A stretch of DNA of 64,000 nucleotides from Sphingosinicella terrae (GCF_003347635.1 NZ_QDFY01000015.1:1-64000); one strand, 5' to 3'. Positions 33,646-45,741 are shown, counted from the first letter of the stretch. Made by a program: numbers and translations. The notes: a model not told the origin generated them from the letters alone.

Positions 33646-33921
33646 TTACCTCTTGCCCTTGCGGTCGGCGGCGTGGCCCGGGAAGAAGCGGGTCGGTGCA
33701 AACTCGCCGAGCTTCATTCCGACCATGTCCTCGTTCACCGAAACGGGAACGAACTTGCGGCCGTTATAGACATTGAACGTGAGCCCGACGAACTGCGGAA
33801 GGATGGTGGAGCGACGCGACCAGGTCTTGATCGGGGCGCGGCCACCGGCTTCCTGCGCCGTCTCTGCCTTCTTCAGCAGCGACAGCTCGACGAACGGACC
33901 TTTCCAGACGGAGCGGGCCAT
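33646..33921 (-). CDS. rpsS: 30S ribosomal protein S19
   Basis: The 91-residue protein reads [20 protein letters not shown] and ends [13 protein letters not shown], with the [21 protein letters not shown] block. It binds 16S rRNA in the head with S13. Three bases separate its start from rplB. Confidence 0.98.
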   Translation of the reverse strand: MARSVWKGPFVELSLLKKAETAQEAGGRAPIKTWSRRSTILPQFVGLTFNVYNGRKFVPVSVNEDMVGMKLGEFAPTRFFPGHAADRKGKR

Positions 33922-33924
33922 CTC

Positions 33925-34761
33925 TTACCTCTTCTTCTTCGCGTGACGCGAACGGATGATCATCTTGTCCGTCGCCTTGTTCTTGCGGGTCCGGGCGCCC
34001 TTGGTCGGCTTGCCCCACGGCGTGACCGGATGGCGGCCGCCCGATGTGCGGCCTTCGCCGCCGCCGTGCGGGTGGTCGACCGGGTTCTTGGCGACGCCAC
34101 GGGTGAGCGGACGCTTGCCCATCCAGCGGCTGCGGCCGGCCTTGGCGAAGTTCTGGTTCTGGTTGTCCGGGTTCGACACCGCGCCGACCGTCGCCATGCA
34201 GTCGGAGCGGATGTAGCGCTGCTCGCCCGAGTTCAGCCGGACGATGACCATGCCGCGGTCGCGACCGACGACCTGGACATAGGTGCCGGCGGAGCGGGCG
34301 ATCTGGCCGCCCTTGCCCGGCTTCATCTCGACATTGTGGACGATGGTGCCGACCGGCATCTGGCCCAGCTCCATCGCATTGCCCGGCTTCACGTCGACCT
34401 TGCGGCCGGCGACGATGCTGTCGCCCGGCCCGAGCCGCTGCGGCGCCAGGATGTAGGCGAGCTCGCCATCCTCATACTTGACCAGCGCGATGAAGGCGGT
34501 GCGGTTCGGATCATATTCGAGCCGCTCGACGGTGGCCGGCATGTCCCACTTGCGACGCTTGAAGTCGATATAGCGGTACTTCTGCTTGTGGCCGCCGGCG
34601 ATGCCGCGCGACGTCACATGGCCCTTGTTGTTGCGGCCGCCGGTCTTGCGCTTGCCCTCGGTCAGCGCCTTCACCGGCTTGCCCTTCCAGAGCGCCGACT
34701 TGTCGACCAGGATCAGGCCGCGCTGCGACGAGGTGGTCGGGTTGTACTGCTTGAGTGCCAT
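33925..34761 (-). CDS. rplB: 50S ribosomal protein L2
   Basis: The 278-residue protein begins [21 protein letters not shown], with [20 protein letters not shown] and the C-terminal [17 protein letters not shown], whose His is important for subunit association and peptidyl transfer. Length is normal. Confidence 0.98.
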   Translation of the reverse strand: MALKQYNPTTSSQRGLILVDKSALWKGKPVKALTEGKRKTGGRNNKGHVTSRGIAGGHKQKYRYIDFKRRKWDMPATVERLEYDPNRTAFIALVKYEDGELAYILAPQRLGPGDSIVAGRKVDVKPGNAMELGQMPVGTIVHNVEMKPGKGGQIARSAGTYVQVVGRDRGMVIVRLNSGEQRYIRSDCMATVGAVSNPDNQNQNFAKAGRSRWMGKRPLTRGVAKNPVDHPHGGGEGRTSGGRHPVTPWGKPTKGARTRKNKATDKMIIRSRHAKKKR

Positions 34762-34771
34762 TGCTCTCGCC

Positions 34772-35095
34772 TCAGATACCGGTGGTGACGTCGATCGACT
34801 GGCCCTCGGCCAGCGTCACGATCGCCTTCTTGACGTCCGAGCGCACATAGGGCCGGCCCTTCCAGCGCTTGGTCTTGCCCTTGGTCGTGATCGTATTGAT
34901 CCCGACCACGCTGACGCCGAACAGCGCCTCGACGGCCGCCTTGATCTGCGGCTTGGTGGAGCGCGGGGCGACCTTGAAGACGACCGCATTATGCTCGGAG
35001 AGCAGGGTCGACTTCTCGGTGATGTGCGGGCTCAGCACGACATCGTAATGGCTGATGTCGACCGCGCCCTGCGCCTGCTTCTTCGCCTTAGCCAT
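34772..35095 (-). CDS. rplW: 50S ribosomal protein L23
   Basis: The 107-residue protein has [41 protein letters not shown] and [20 protein letters not shown]. It forms part of the docking site for SRP and trigger factor at the tunnel exit. Its start overlaps the rplD end by eight bases. Confidence 0.97.
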   Translation of the reverse strand: MAKAKKQAQGAVDISHYDVVLSPHITEKSTLLSEHNAVVFKVAPRSTKPQIKAAVEALFGVSVVGINTITTKGKTKRWKGRPYVRSDVKKAIVTLAEGQSIDVTTGI

Positions 35096-35717
35096 TGAAC
35101 CGGGCCTCCAGCTTCTCGACCGCGGCGCGGGTCAGCACCAGAGTCTCGTGATTGAGAATGTCGTAGACGTTCGCCCCGACCGCCGGCAGCAGGTTGATCT
35201 CGCGCAGGTTCGCCGAAGCGTTGGCGAAGCCGACATTGAGCGCGTCGCCGTCGATCACCAGCGCGTTCTTGCCGAGCCCGAGCTTGCCGAGCTGCGCCTT
35301 CAGCGCCGCCGTCTTGGCTTCCTGAAGATCGAGATTGTCGAGCACGATCAGATTGCCGTCCTTCGCCTTGGCCGACAGCGCCATGCGCAGGCCGAGGGCG
35401 CGGATCTTCTTGTTCAGCGACGGGTTGAAATCGCGGACACGCGGACCGTGCGCCTTGCCGCCGCCGACGAAGATCGGAGCGCGGCGGTCGCCGTGACGGG
35501 CGGTGCCGCCGCCCTTCTGGCGGCCGAACTTCTTGCCGGTCCGGGCGACGTCGCTGCGCTCGCGGGCGGCGCGGGCAGTGCCGCGGCGCTTCTCGAGCTG
35601 CCAGGTGACGACGCGGTGGAGGATGTCGCCGCGCGGCTCGACGCCGAATACGGCGTCGTTCAATTCGATGTCGCCGCCCTTGCCGCCGGCATCGAGGGTC
35701 TGAACCTTGACCTTCAT
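35088..35717 (-). CDS. rplD: 50S ribosomal protein L4
   Basis: The 209-residue protein has [19 protein letters not shown], the extended loop [22 protein letters not shown] that enters the exit tunnel, and the [16 protein letters not shown] end. In enterobacteria L4 represses the S10 operon; whether it does so here cannot be told. Confidence 0.97.
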   Translation of the reverse strand: MKVKVQTLDAGGKGGDIELNDAVFGVEPRGDILHRVVTWQLEKRRGTARAARERSDVARTGKKFGRQKGGGTARHGDRRAPIFVGGGKAHGPRVRDFNPSLNKKIRALGLRMALSAKAKDGNLIVLDNLDLQEAKTAALKAQLGKLGLGKNALVIDGDALNVGFANASANLREINLLPAVGANVYDILNHETLVLTRAAVEKLEARFNG

Positions 35718-35720
35718 GAC

Positions 35721-36479
35721 TTAGCCTTCCTGGCCTTCGGTGGCCTCGGCCGCGACTTCGGTCTCGGCCGGAGTCTCGGCGGGCGCCTCGTTATTGGCGT
35801 TGGCGGCCTGCTTCAGGCCGGCGGGGTAAGGCAGGTTCTCCGGCCGCGCCACCTTGACGGCGTCGCGGACGAGGAGCCAGCTGCCCTTGTGGCCCGGCAC
35901 CGAGCCACGGACGAAGATGAGGCCGCGCTCGTTGTCGGTGCGGACGACCTCGAGATTCTGCTGGGTGCGATTGCGCGCGCCCATATGGCCGGCCATCTTC
36001 TTGTTCTTGAAGACGCGGCCCGGATCCTGGCGGTTGCCGGTGGAGCCGTGCGAGCGGTGCGAAACCGAAACGCCGTGGGTGGCGCGAAGGCCGCTGAAAC
36101 CCCAGCGCTTCATCGCGCCGGCAAAGCCCTTGCCCTGGGTGACGCCCGAGACGTCGACCAGCTGGCCGGCGACGAAATGGTCGGCGGAGAGCTCGGCGCC
36201 GACGTCGAGGAGCGCATCCTCGGCGACGCGGAACTCCACCAGCCGGGCCTTGGGCTCGACCTCGGCCTTGCCGAAATGGCCGCGCTCGGGCTTGCTCAGA
36301 TTCTTCGCCTTGGCCGTGCCGGCACCGAGCTGGACGGCGGTGTAGCCGTCACGCTCCGTCTCGCGGCGGCCGACGACCTGGACACCGTCGAGCGCGAGAA
36401 CGGTCACCGGCACGTGCCGGCCGTCCTCCTGAAACAAGCGGGTCATCCCCACCTTCTTGGCGATCACGCCAGTGCGCAT
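35721..36479 (-). CDS. rplC: 50S ribosomal protein L3 with an acidic tail
   Basis: The 252-residue protein begins [21 protein letters not shown] and has the [15 protein letters not shown] and [19 protein letters not shown] loops, which reach the peptidyl transferase centre. The last 35 or so residues are an Ala/Glu/Thr/Asn tail ([16 protein letters not shown]...), so the protein is longer than the usual 205-215. A 308-base gap with a palindromic repeat separates it from rpsJ. The start follows TAGGAG. Confidence 0.97.
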   Translation of the reverse strand: MRTGVIAKKVGMTRLFQEDGRHVPVTVLALDGVQVVGRRETERDGYTAVQLGAGTAKAKNLSKPERGHFGKAEVEPKARLVEFRVAEDALLDVGAELSADHFVAGQLVDVSGVTQGKGFAGAMKRWGFSGLRATHGVSVSHRSHGSTGNRQDPGRVFKNKKMAGHMGARNRTQQNLEVVRTDNERGLIFVRGSVPGHKGSWLLVRDAVKVARPENLPYPAGLKQAANANNEAPAETPAETEVAAEATEGQEG

Positions 36480-36787
36480 GATCCAAACTCCTATGACAGA
36501 GGCCCCGCGGGACCATCCCGGGGGGCGTGTTCAAGCCCATCAAAACGATGCGTGCCCCGCCTGGGCTCATGCTCCGCATCAGCGAAGCGGCGGGGACGCA
36601 GCCGGGAGCGAGGCTCCCGCGGTATCCCTGCTTGGGTCCGAAAACCCTTCCGTCATTCCGGCGAAAGCCGGAAGCTCCCTTCCTTCAGCAGGAAGAAGAG
36701 AGATCCTGGCTTCCGCCAGGATGACGATGAAGAACGGCCGCAGCCCCTCTCCACCAGACCCCGACCTTCGCCGGGGGTTAAGCCCGC
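36480..36787. other. rpsJ-rplC intergenic region
   Basis: This 308-base gap is unusually long inside the S10 cluster. It has no credible gene. It contains the REP-like element at 36652-36725, a small GGGAGC/GCTCCC hairpin near 36604-36618, and the rplC ribosome site. I see no clear promoter. Confidence 0.5.
36652..36725. repeat. REP-like palindromic element between rpsJ and rplC
   Basis: The 74-base element is bounded by GTCAT and ATGAC. It holds three hairpins: TTCCGGC-GAA-AGCCGGAA at the left, CTTCC...GGAAG in the middle, and ATCCTGGC-TTCC-GCCAGGAT at the right. The layout is that of a dispersed extragenic palindrome, and it resembles the element at 27558-27642. Confidence 0.6.
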
Positions 36788-37099
36788 TTAAGCGAGCTTG
36801 ATCTCCACGTCGACGCCGGCGGCGAGGTCGAGCTTCATCAGCGCGTCGACCGTCTGCGGCGTCGGCTGCACGATGTCGAGCAGCCTCTTGTAGGTGCGCA
36901 CCTCGAACTGCTCGCGCGACTTCTTGTCGATGTGCGGCGAGCGGTTGACGGTGAACTTCTCGATCCGCGTCGGCAGCGGAATGGGGCCGCGAATGAGCGC
37001 GCCGGTACGGCGGGCCGTATCGGCGATGTCGCCGGTCGCCTGATCGAGCACACGATGATCGAACGCCTTCAGGCGAATGCGGATATTCTGCGTTTCCAT
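36788..37099 (-). CDS. rpsJ: 30S ribosomal protein S10
   Basis: The 103-residue protein has [41 protein letters not shown] and [20 protein letters not shown], the normal S10 (NusE), which also works in transcription antitermination. It follows tuf by 172 bases containing several hairpins. Confidence 0.98.
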   Translation of the reverse strand: METQNIRIRLKAFDHRVLDQATGDIADTARRTGALIRGPIPLPTRIEKFTVNRSPHIDKKSREQFEVRTYKRLLDIVQPTPQTVDALMKLDLAAGVDVEIKLA

Positions 37100-37271
37100 T
37101 CCAACTTACCGATGCGAAAGAGCCGGCCTTCGCTGAAGCTTCGGCCGGCATGCCGGCCCGAGCCTCGACGAGGCTTAAACATTACCAAATTCTGGCGCTT
37201 GTCCGCTGCAGCCAGAGGCGAAAGCGGAAGCCGCCCGAATCTCTTCAGACCCGGGCGGCTTGCGCCCTATA
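37100..37271. promoter_or_regulatory. Structured tuf-rpsJ spacer
   Basis: On the minus strand, a 10-bp AAGCCGCCCG/CGGGCGGCTT hairpin (37228-37261) follows tuf within 12 bases. Further on are a GCCTC/GAGGC hairpin, a perfect 16-base GGCCGGCATGCCGGCC palindrome, and a GCCGGCC/GGCCGGC stem just before rpsJ. No T run follows the first hairpin. This may be a processing or leader region for the S10 cluster. Confidence 0.4.
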
Positions 37272-38462
37272 TTACTTCGTGATCTCGGCGACAACCCCTG
37301 CGCCGACGGTCCGGCCGCCTTCGCGGATGGCGAAGCGCAGGCCCTGGTCCATGGCGATCGGGGCGATCAGCTTGACGCCCAGGTTCACGTTGTCGCCGGG
37401 CATGACCATCTCGGTGCCCTCCGGCAGCTCCACCTCGCCCGTCACGTCGGTCGTGCGGAAGTAGAACTGGGGACGGTAGTTGGCGAAGAACGGCGTGTGA
37501 CGGCCACCCTCCTCCTTCGAGAGGACATAGACCTCGGCCTTGAAGTCGGTGTGCGGGGTGATCGAGCCCGGCTTGGCCAGGACCTGGCCGCGCTCGACCT
37601 CGTCACGGCCAACGCCGCGGAGCAGCGCACCGATATTGTCGCCCGCCTGGCCCTGGTCGAGCAGCTTGCGGAACATTTCGACGCCGGTGACGACCGTCTT
37701 CTGGGTGTCGCGGATGCCGACGATCTCGACTTCCTCGCCGACCTTGACGATGCCGGTCTCGACGCGGCCGGTGACGACGGTGCCGCGGCCCGAGATCGAG
37801 AACACGTCCTCGATCGGCATCAGGAACGGACGGTCGAGCGGACGCTCCGGCTGCGGAATGTAATCGTCGACCGCCTTCATCAGCTCCAGGATGGCGTCGT
37901 GGCCCATCTTGGCGTCCTTGTCCTCGAGCGCGGCGAGCGCCGAGCCCTTGACGATCGGAATGTCGTCGCCCGGGAAGTCGTAGGACGAGAGCAGCTCGCG
38001 GATCTCGAGCTCGACGAGCTCGAGCAGCTCCTCGTCGTCGACCTGGTCGACCTTGTTCATGAACACGACCAGCGCCGGCACGCCGACCTGGCGGGCGAGC
38101 AGGATGTGCTCGCGGGTCTGCGGCATCGGGCCGTCGGCGGCCGACACGACCAGGATCGCACCGTCCATCTGGGCGGCGCCGGTGATCATGTTCTTCACAT
38201 AGTCGGCGTGGCCGGGGCAATCGACGTGGGCGTAGTGGCGCGCCTCGGTCTCATACTCGACGTGAGCGGTCGAGATGGTGATGCCGCGCTCGCGCTCTTC
38301 CGGCGCCTTGTCGATATTGTCGTAGCTGGTGAAGGTCGCGCCGCCGGTCTCGGCGAGCACCTTGGTGATCGCCGCGGTCAGCGAGGTCTTGCCATGGTCG
38401 ACGTGACCGATGGTGCCGATGTTGCAGTGCGGCTTCGTCCGCTCAAACTTAGCTTTCGCCAT
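37272..38462 (-). CDS. tuf: Elongation factor Tu
   Basis: The 396-residue GTPase begins [28 protein letters not shown] (the first 20 residues contain the G1 region onset), then [13 protein letters not shown] (G3), [18 protein letters not shown] (G4) and the C-terminal [11 protein letters not shown]. It delivers aminoacyl-tRNA to the ribosome. It follows fusA by 45 bases in the str operon; only one tuf copy is in the window. Confidence 0.98.
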   Translation of the reverse strand: MAKAKFERTKPHCNIGTIGHVDHGKTSLTAAITKVLAETGGATFTSYDNIDKAPEERERGITISTAHVEYETEARHYAHVDCPGHADYVKNMITGAAQMDGAILVVSAADGPMPQTREHILLARQVGVPALVVFMNKVDQVDDEELLELVELEIRELLSSYDFPGDDIPIVKGSALAALEDKDAKMGHDAILELMKAVDDYIPQPERPLDRPFLMPIEDVFSISGRGTVVTGRVETGIVKVGEEVEIVGIRDTQKTVVTGVEMFRKLLDQGQAGDNIGALLRGVGRDEVERGQVLAKPGSITPHTDFKAEVYVLSKEEGGRHTPFFANYRPQFYFRTTDVTGEVELPEGTEMVMPGDNVNLGVKLIAPIAMDQGLRFAIREGGRTVGAGVVAEITK

Positions 38463-38507
38463 TTTCCCTAACCTCGTTTCTGGTGTTCACTTCATTCCGG
38501 CAGCCGC

Positions 38508-40583
<2,076 letters not shown>

Positions 40584-40627
40584 GTCTTGTCTCCAGGGCC
40601 GGGGTCCGGCCCGGCGTTAGAATTGTC

Positions 40628-41098
40628 TTACCAGCGGTAATGCGAGAAGGCGCGATTGGCTTCGGCCATGCGGTGCGTGTCCTCGCGCTTCTTGACCGCG
40701 TTGCCGCGATTGTTCGAAGCGTCGAGCAGCTCGCCCGACAGGCGGCCGGCCATGGTCTTCTCCGAGCGGGCGCGCGCCGCCGAGATCAGCCAGCGGATGG
40801 CGAGCGCCTGTGCGCGCTCCGGGCGAACCTCGACCGGCACCTGGTAGGTCGCGCCGCCGACGCGGCGGGAGCGGACCTCGATGCCCGGCTTCACGTTGTT
40901 GAGCGCGTCGTGGAACACGCCGATCGGCTCCTTCTTGGCGCGGGCCTCGACATTGTCGAGGGCGCCGTAGACGATGCCTTCGGCGACCGACTTCTTGCCG
41001 TCGAGCATGACGCTGTTCATGAACTTCGACAGGACGATGTCCCCGAACTTCGGATCGGGAAGGATTTCGCGCTTCTCTGGGCGGCGGCGACGGGACAT
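40628..41098 (-). CDS. rpsG: 30S ribosomal protein S7
   Basis: The 156-residue protein starts [20 protein letters not shown], has [23 protein letters not shown], and ends in NRAFSHYRW, the short alphaproteobacterial form. S7 nucleates the 30S head. Sixty bases separate it from rpsL. Confidence 0.98.
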   Translation of the reverse strand: MSRRRRPEKREILPDPKFGDIVLSKFMNSVMLDGKKSVAEGIVYGALDNVEARAKKEPIGVFHDALNNVKPGIEVRSRRVGGATYQVPVEVRPERAQALAIRWLISAARARSEKTMAGRLSGELLDASNNRGNAVKKREDTHRMAEANRAFSHYRW

Positions 41099-41158
41099 GG
41101 GGTAGCTTTCCTTTCTCTTCAGCCTGGTCCGGAACCCGTCCGGGGCTTACTCGCGCGG

Positions 41159-41530
41159 TTATTTCGGGCGCTTGGCGCCGTACTTGGAACGGGACTGGCG
41201 GCGGTCCTTCACACCCTGGGTGTCGAGGACGCCGCGAAGGACGTGGTAGCGCACGCCGGGCAGATCGCGCACGCGGCCGCCGCGGATGAGGACGACGCTA
41301 TGCTCCTGAAGGTTGTGCCCTTCGCCGGGAATGTAGCTGATCACCTCGCGCTGGTTGGTCAGGCGGACCTTGGCGACCTTGCGAAGCGCCGAGTTCGGCT
41401 TCTTCGGAGTGGTGGTGTAGACGCGCGTGCAGACGCCCCTCTTCTGGGGATTCTGCTCCATCGCGGGAACCTTGGATTTCGCCTTCTGCGGCTCCCGACC
41501 CTTGCGGATCAGCTGGTTGATCGTCGGCAT
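41159..41530 (-). CDS. rpsL: 30S ribosomal protein S12 with Arg at position 88
   Basis: The 123-residue protein starts [20 protein letters not shown] and has the [22 protein letters not shown] and [19 protein letters not shown] blocks. Lys43 of TTPKKPNS is retained, but the second classical streptomycin site, Lys88 in RVKDLPGVR, is Arg (codon CGC). K88R is a well known resistance change elsewhere; here it appears to be the native sequence. I chose the ATG of MPTINQL; four codons upstream another ATG is open. First gene of the str operon. Confidence 0.98.
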   Translation of the reverse strand: MPTINQLIRKGREPQKAKSKVPAMEQNPQKRGVCTRVYTTTPKKPNSALRKVAKVRLTNQREVISYIPGEGHNLQEHSVVLIRGGRVRDLPGVRYHVLRGVLDTQGVKDRRQSRSKYGAKRPK

Positions 41531-41703
41531 GAAGCCCTTCACTTCCTTCAGTTACTCTACCGCGACGCCAGAATGCGCAAAGGACCCGGCGGCCCTGTCG
41601 GCCCCCCAGGCCTTTGCATACGCGCAGCAGTGTTCAGCTCTAAATGCGCCCGTCACGAGACAGCGTCTGGCTTGTCAGCCACCACCAGCCCCGGGCGCGG
41701 CGG

Positions 41704-41732
41704 CCTATAACCGCCGAGCCGATATGGGTCAA
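41704..41732 (-). promoter_or_regulatory. Promoter of the str-S10 superoperon
   Basis: The minus strand has TTGACC, a 17-base spacer and TATAGG, about 175 bases upstream of rpsL. It is the best sigma-70-like match in the region before the superoperon. Confidence 0.65.
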
Positions 41733-41821
41733 CGGGGGAAGTTTGCAAGGGGGCCGAAGCGGCGGTGCGCGCGGCATCGGCCGACCTTCTTCATCGCCTG
41801 CCAAAGGCTCCCGGGCAAGGC

Positions 41822-42556
41822 CTATTCCGGAAAGGATGCGCGCAGCCAGGCTTCGCTGTCCGCCAGACGCGGCTCGTCCCTGAACGCCTCGAGGAAGGCG
41901 TCCAGGTTGCGGTAGCTGGCGAGCACCAGGATCCGCCGGCCGGGATGCGCGGCCACGGCCTCGCGTGTCCGCGCGATCATATAGTCGTCCCATTCGGCCT
42001 GTCCCCGCGCGAACTCCGGTCCGCCGAGTGCGGCCTGGGCGAGGCCATGAGCGCGCAGCAGGTCGCGCGTGACCCGGTCCTGGCTGTCCGCGGGATGCGT
42101 CCAATGTGCCTCCAGGACGCGGGAGAGCGAGCGGTTCAGGCTGGCGAGATAGGCGGCCGACTCCGGCCGGTCGCGCTCCAGCGCCTCGAAACGGGCCGAA
42201 GCCGCCTCGACCATGGCGGCGAAGGTCGGGCCGCCGGGCTCCATCGCCGCCGCGGCGACGTTTCGGTGCGCCAGCCACGGCCACACCACAGCCGGATATT
42301 CCGGACGCCCCGGCGTGTCCGTCCGCCGGGCGAGCTCGTCGGGCCGCACCTCGAGCACCACGAGATCGGGGTCGAGTCGGTCCAGGATGTCGCGCAGTCG
42401 GCCGTAGGTGAAGGACGGCTCACGCTCGTGCAGGCGCTGGAGGGCGCCAACGATATAGACGCCGTCGGCGCGCGGATCGACGGATTGTGCCCCTGACGGG
42501 GCGGCGGCCGCCAGTGCGGCGGCGATGGCCGCGAGGAGGAGGGAAGGTCTGATCAT
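41822..42556 (-). CDS. Secreted protein of unknown function (possibly TraB/haem-uptake-like)
   Basis: The 244-residue protein has a signal peptide (SLLLAAIAAALAAAAPSGAQ). The mature part has LRDILDRLDPDLVVLEVRPDEL, RNVAAAAMEPGG and HPGRRILVLASYRNLDAFLEAF, where a repeated hydrophobic-strand plus acidic or His pattern recalls the TraB/TIKI and ChaN folds. The match is too weak to name. It lies at the end of a minus-strand run after a LytTR membrane protein, 75 bases away, and upstream of the str promoter. Confidence 0.6.
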   Translation of the reverse strand: MIRPSLLLAAIAAALAAAAPSGAQSVDPRADGVYIVGALQRLHEREPSFTYGRLRDILDRLDPDLVVLEVRPDELARRTDTPGRPEYPAVVWPWLAHRNVAAAAMEPGGPTFAAMVEAASARFEALERDRPESAAYLASLNRSLSRVLEAHWTHPADSQDRVTRDLLRAHGLAQAALGGPEFARGQAEWDDYMIARTREAVAAHPGRRILVLASYRNLDAFLEAFRDEPRLADSEAWLRASFPE

Positions 42557-42631
42557 GGTTGCCGCCTATCAGGGCCGGGCGCCCGTCCCAGGCCAAAAGG
42601 TGCAGGCGGGACCGCCCGTCGGACGAGCGGG

Positions 42632-43465
42632 TCAGCGCCCGCTCAGCCAGGCTGAGATGGCCGTCCGGTAGCGTCGGCTGAGCCTCAGCCTGTGGCCGCT
42701 GCGGAGACGGATCTCGGCGTCGCCTCGCCCCAGGCTGCGCAGCTCGGCGATCCGGTCGAGGCGGACGATGGCGCCGCGATGCACCCGGGCGAAGGCGTTT
42801 GCCGGCAGCATCTGCTCCAGCCTCGCGAGCGGATCGTCGAGGAGGATGGCCCCCGAAGCGGTGTGCGCCTCCGCATGGTTTCCGGCGGCGCCGATCCACT
42901 CCACTTCGTCGAGCGCAACCAGCCGCACGCCGCCGCGCCGGCGCGCCCGCAAGTGGCCGACGGCGGCGGGCGCCGGCTGCTCCCGGCGATGGGACCACCT
43001 GCTCGCCAGCACGACGACCGCGTAGAGGATCGCATTGGTACCGAGGTTGCGGACGAACATGATCTCGCCCATCGCCCAGCGCGACGCGATCCGCCCGCCG
43101 TCATTGTAGAGCGGCCAGTAGAGGGCTGCGAACAGCCCGACATGGGCGGCAGCCACGACGGCCAGACCGGCCGCGTACAGCAGGGCGCGCAGGGCTGCGC
43201 CCAGGGCGCGCGCCTCGATCCAGCGGACCGCCAGCAGCATGGGCCAGGTCAGGGCAGCCCAGATCGAGAAGATGGCCAGGCTGTAGCCGAAGGACGGCCA
43301 CCAATCCTGAGGCCGGCCGGCGCTCCTCGCCGTCAGATAGCCTTGCAACGCCAAGGCGAAGGCGATGAGCGCCCAGATCAGCAGCACGGCGAGGGCCAGG
43401 CGGAGCCGTCGGGCGCCGGCATCGACAGCGGCACGCTGGCCGCCGAAGGCGGCGCGCTCAGCCAC
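42632..43465 (-). CDS. Membrane-anchored LytTR-type DNA-binding regulator
   Basis: The 277-residue protein has four membrane segments in the first 165 residues (LALAVLLIWALIAFALAL, YSLAIFSIWAALTWPMLL, AAGLAVVAAAHVGLFAAL, TNAILYAVVVLA). After a linker, it ends in a LytTR domain (RLVALDEVEWIGAAGNHAEA, then ANAFARVHRGAIVRLDRI). LytTR domains bind direct DNA repeats. A regulator fixed in the membrane may sense an envelope signal. It lies 21 bases after the 43487 gene, so the two are probably co-transcribed. Confidence 0.85.
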   Translation of the reverse strand: MAERAAFGGQRAAVDAGARRLRLALAVLLIWALIAFALALQGYLTARSAGRPQDWWPSFGYSLAIFSIWAALTWPMLLAVRWIEARALGAALRALLYAAGLAVVAAAHVGLFAALYWPLYNDGGRIASRWAMGEIMFVRNLGTNAILYAVVVLASRWSHRREQPAPAAVGHLRARRRGGVRLVALDEVEWIGAAGNHAEAHTASGAILLDDPLARLEQMLPANAFARVHRGAIVRLDRIAELRSLGRGDAEIRLRSGHRLRLSRRYRTAISAWLSGR

Positions 43466-43486
43466 GATGCTCGCGACGACGACTGA

Positions 43487-44380
43487 TCATTGCCGCCCCT
43501 CGCCGGTCCCGACGATCTCCGATTCGATCGCGCGTCGGATCTCGGCGCGGACGGCCTGGCTGTAGAAGTTGTGCGGGCTGCTATAGAGTCCGCGCAGGAA
43601 GGCGAGGTCCCAGCGGGTCAGGGTGATCGGTATCACGCTTCCTTCCGGAGCCTCCAGCACGGTGAGGATGGTTGGCGCGCGGAGCGCACCAAGCCCCGAG
43701 GGGTCGAGGCGGGCATAGGCCCGCATCGCCGCATAATCGGCCAGCTGCGTGGTCGAGAGGCCGCTGAGGGCGCCCGACTCCACCACCACCATCGCCGCCG
43801 CGAACTGCGGGCGAGCGGCCGCGGTGATTCGGGAACCCGGCGTGATCGTCCGGTTGACGACGAGGTCGCTGCCGCCATCCGATTGCAGCTCGACCCCGCT
43901 GGCATTGCGGGGCGGCCCCTGCACATGCCAGGCGGCAGCCGGGCCCGGCCCGCGCGTCAGCCGGCGGATCGCCGGCGAGGAGAGCCCGCTGAAATAGTAG
44001 GAATGGCGTTGCCTCAGCCCCTCGAGGAAGGCCCTTTTGTTCGGGGTCACGGCCACCACGACGTTGGGCGTGCAATCGGCGTCGCCCACCGCGAGTCCCG
44101 CCCCTTCCGCGACCTGGCGCATCCGCCGCGCCACCGCGCTGCGCTGGCTCTCGGAGAGGCCGACGGCGACGGGGCAGACGCCGATCTCGAAACGGCCGAT
44201 CTGGGTCCGCGGCGGCGCCGCGGTCAGCGCCGCGACGAAGTCCCGGATCTGGGCTTCGACCTCCGGGTTGCCGGTAACGAGGATGTCCGGACTGCCTGGG
44301 GGCGGCGGATCCTGCGCCGCCGCCGGCGCGGCGAGAGCTATCGCGACCGCGTTCAGGCAGGAAGGAAAGACTTTCGGCAT
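43487..44380 (-). CDS. Secreted protein of unknown function
   Basis: The 297-residue protein starts at an ATG behind GAGGTGAGG and has a signal peptide (CLNAVAIALAAPAAAQ). It contains IGRFEIGVCPVAVGLSESQ, a VVVAVTPNKRAFLEGL strand-helix block and GLSTTQLADYAAMRAYARLD. There are two Cys in the mature part. I do not recognise a Pfam-type family. It precedes the LytTR regulator gene, suggesting a common regulon. The upstream frame to 44530 is not needed. Confidence 0.7.
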   Translation of the reverse strand: MPKVFPSCLNAVAIALAAPAAAQDPPPPGSPDILVTGNPEVEAQIRDFVAALTAAPPRTQIGRFEIGVCPVAVGLSESQRSAVARRMRQVAEGAGLAVGDADCTPNVVVAVTPNKRAFLEGLRQRHSYYFSGLSSPAIRRLTRGPGPAAAWHVQGPPRNASGVELQSDGGSDLVVNRTITPGSRITAAARPQFAAAMVVVESGALSGLSTTQLADYAAMRAYARLDPSGLGALRAPTILTVLEAPEGSVIPITLTRWDLAFLRGLYSSPHNFYSQAVRAEIRRAIESEIVGTGEGRQ

Positions 44381-44633
44381 CGGTTCGGCCTCACCTCGAG
44401 TCACTGTGCCTGGAAATGCGAGCGAAGTCTTGCGCAGGCAAGTTCGCCGAGCCGAATCGACTACGGCCCTGATCGAAAACGGGACGTGCCGACCCTCGAT
44501 TCCATTGACCCTGTTCCTGCTTTGTGCCACCTTGGCAGATGGCTCGACTCCCCGTCAAGCTACGCGATCTGCGTTGGTCCGAAATCAACTTGGTTCGCGT
44601 GCGAAACGGTGGGGTCCCGACCAGATCGGGGGT

Positions 44634-45722
44634 ATGATGAAGCTCCGCTCCGTTCTTCTCCTTCTGCTGCTCGGCACGTCGTCCGCAGCTTCCGCCGTCG
44701 ACTGGCATTGGCTGGGGACCTGGGGCGAAGGCCGAGAGAGCTTCAATGCCTACATCGAGAACGAATCGGCCGACAATGACGGCAAGACGGTGATCTGGGG
44801 CTGGGTCTTCACCCACAGGATCGCGCCCGACGCGGACGGCGAGGTCGCCTCAAGGGCCTTCTTCGCCTGGGACTGTCGGGCGCGGCGCTACGCCGTCGGC
44901 GAGCGCACGCGTTTCGACGCGGAGGCCCGCGAGATCGGGGTCACCGATCATAGCGCCGACGGCGTCCAGGTCCCGCAGACCATGAGCCTGGGCCAGGCCA
45001 TGCTGGAGGTCGTCTGCGGCGAGACGGCAGCGCGCGAAAGCGGCATTACCGATCCCCTCGCCCATTCGCTGGCCGCGTTCGAGGCCGGAGGCGCCCACGC
45101 GGCGGCCGAAGGATCGGGCCTTTCCTCCGGCACCGGCTTCTTCATCGGCGCCGCCGGGCACGTTCTCACCAGCTATCATGTCGTCGAGGGCGCCCGCCGC
45201 ATCGGCTGCCGCACCGTGGACGGGCAGGTGCACGATGCGCGCGTCGTCCGGTCGAGCGCGGCGACCGACCTGGCCCTGCTCCAGGTCGACCGGCGCCCCA
45301 CGCACTATCTCGGCTTCGCGCCTGCCGGCTCGGCGCGCGAGGGCGACCGGGTCTTCACCATCGGCTTTCCGGCGGTGCAGATGCTGGGCAGCGAGCCCCG
45401 CTTCACCGACGGCACGATCAGCGCGCTCTCGGTGGCCGGCGAGAATTCCTTCCTTCAGACGTCGATCCCAATCCAGCCCGGCAACTCGGGCGGTCCGGTG
45501 GTCACCGAATCGGGCCAGGTGGTGGGGATCATCTCCGCAACCGCCGCGATCGAGCCCTTCTACAGCAACACCGGGGCCTTGCCTCAGAACGTCAACTGGG
45601 CCGTCAAGGCCGAATATGCGGCGCCTTTGCTCGCCCCTGCGCCGCCGGCGACGCCGCGCACGCGCGAGCAGGCGATTGCGCTGGTGCGAAGCTCGGTCTG
45701 CCTGATCGTGGCGGAGCAATGA
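44634..45722 (+). CDS. Secreted trypsin-like serine protease with N-terminal surface-adhesin-like domain
   Basis: The 362-residue protein has a signal peptide (LRSVLLLLLLGTSSAASA), then about 110 residues with the WHWLGTWG...DCRARRYAV...EVVCGE pattern of the surface-adhesin E family, with two Cys likely bridged. A trypsin-like domain follows with catalytic His in LTSYHVVEG, Asp in SAATDLALLQV and Ser in IQPGNSGGPVV. It is DegP-like but without a PDZ domain. Starts at 44634 and 44637 (ATGATG) are both possible. It is divergent from the 43487 gene. Confidence 0.85.
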   Translation: MMKLRSVLLLLLLGTSSAASAVDWHWLGTWGEGRESFNAYIENESADNDGKTVIWGWVFTHRIAPDADGEVASRAFFAWDCRARRYAVGERTRFDAEAREIGVTDHSADGVQVPQTMSLGQAMLEVVCGETAARESGITDPLAHSLAAFEAGGAHAAAEGSGLSSGTGFFIGAAGHVLTSYHVVEGARRIGCRTVDGQVHDARVVRSSAATDLALLQVDRRPTHYLGFAPAGSAREGDRVFTIGFPAVQMLGSEPRFTDGTISALSVAGENSFLQTSIPIQPGNSGGPVVTESGQVVGIISATAAIEPFYSNTGALPQNVNWAVKAEYAAPLLAPAPPATPRTREQAIALVRSSVCLIVAEQ

Positions 45723-45741
45723 CCGGGGCGGCGCTCCGCCG

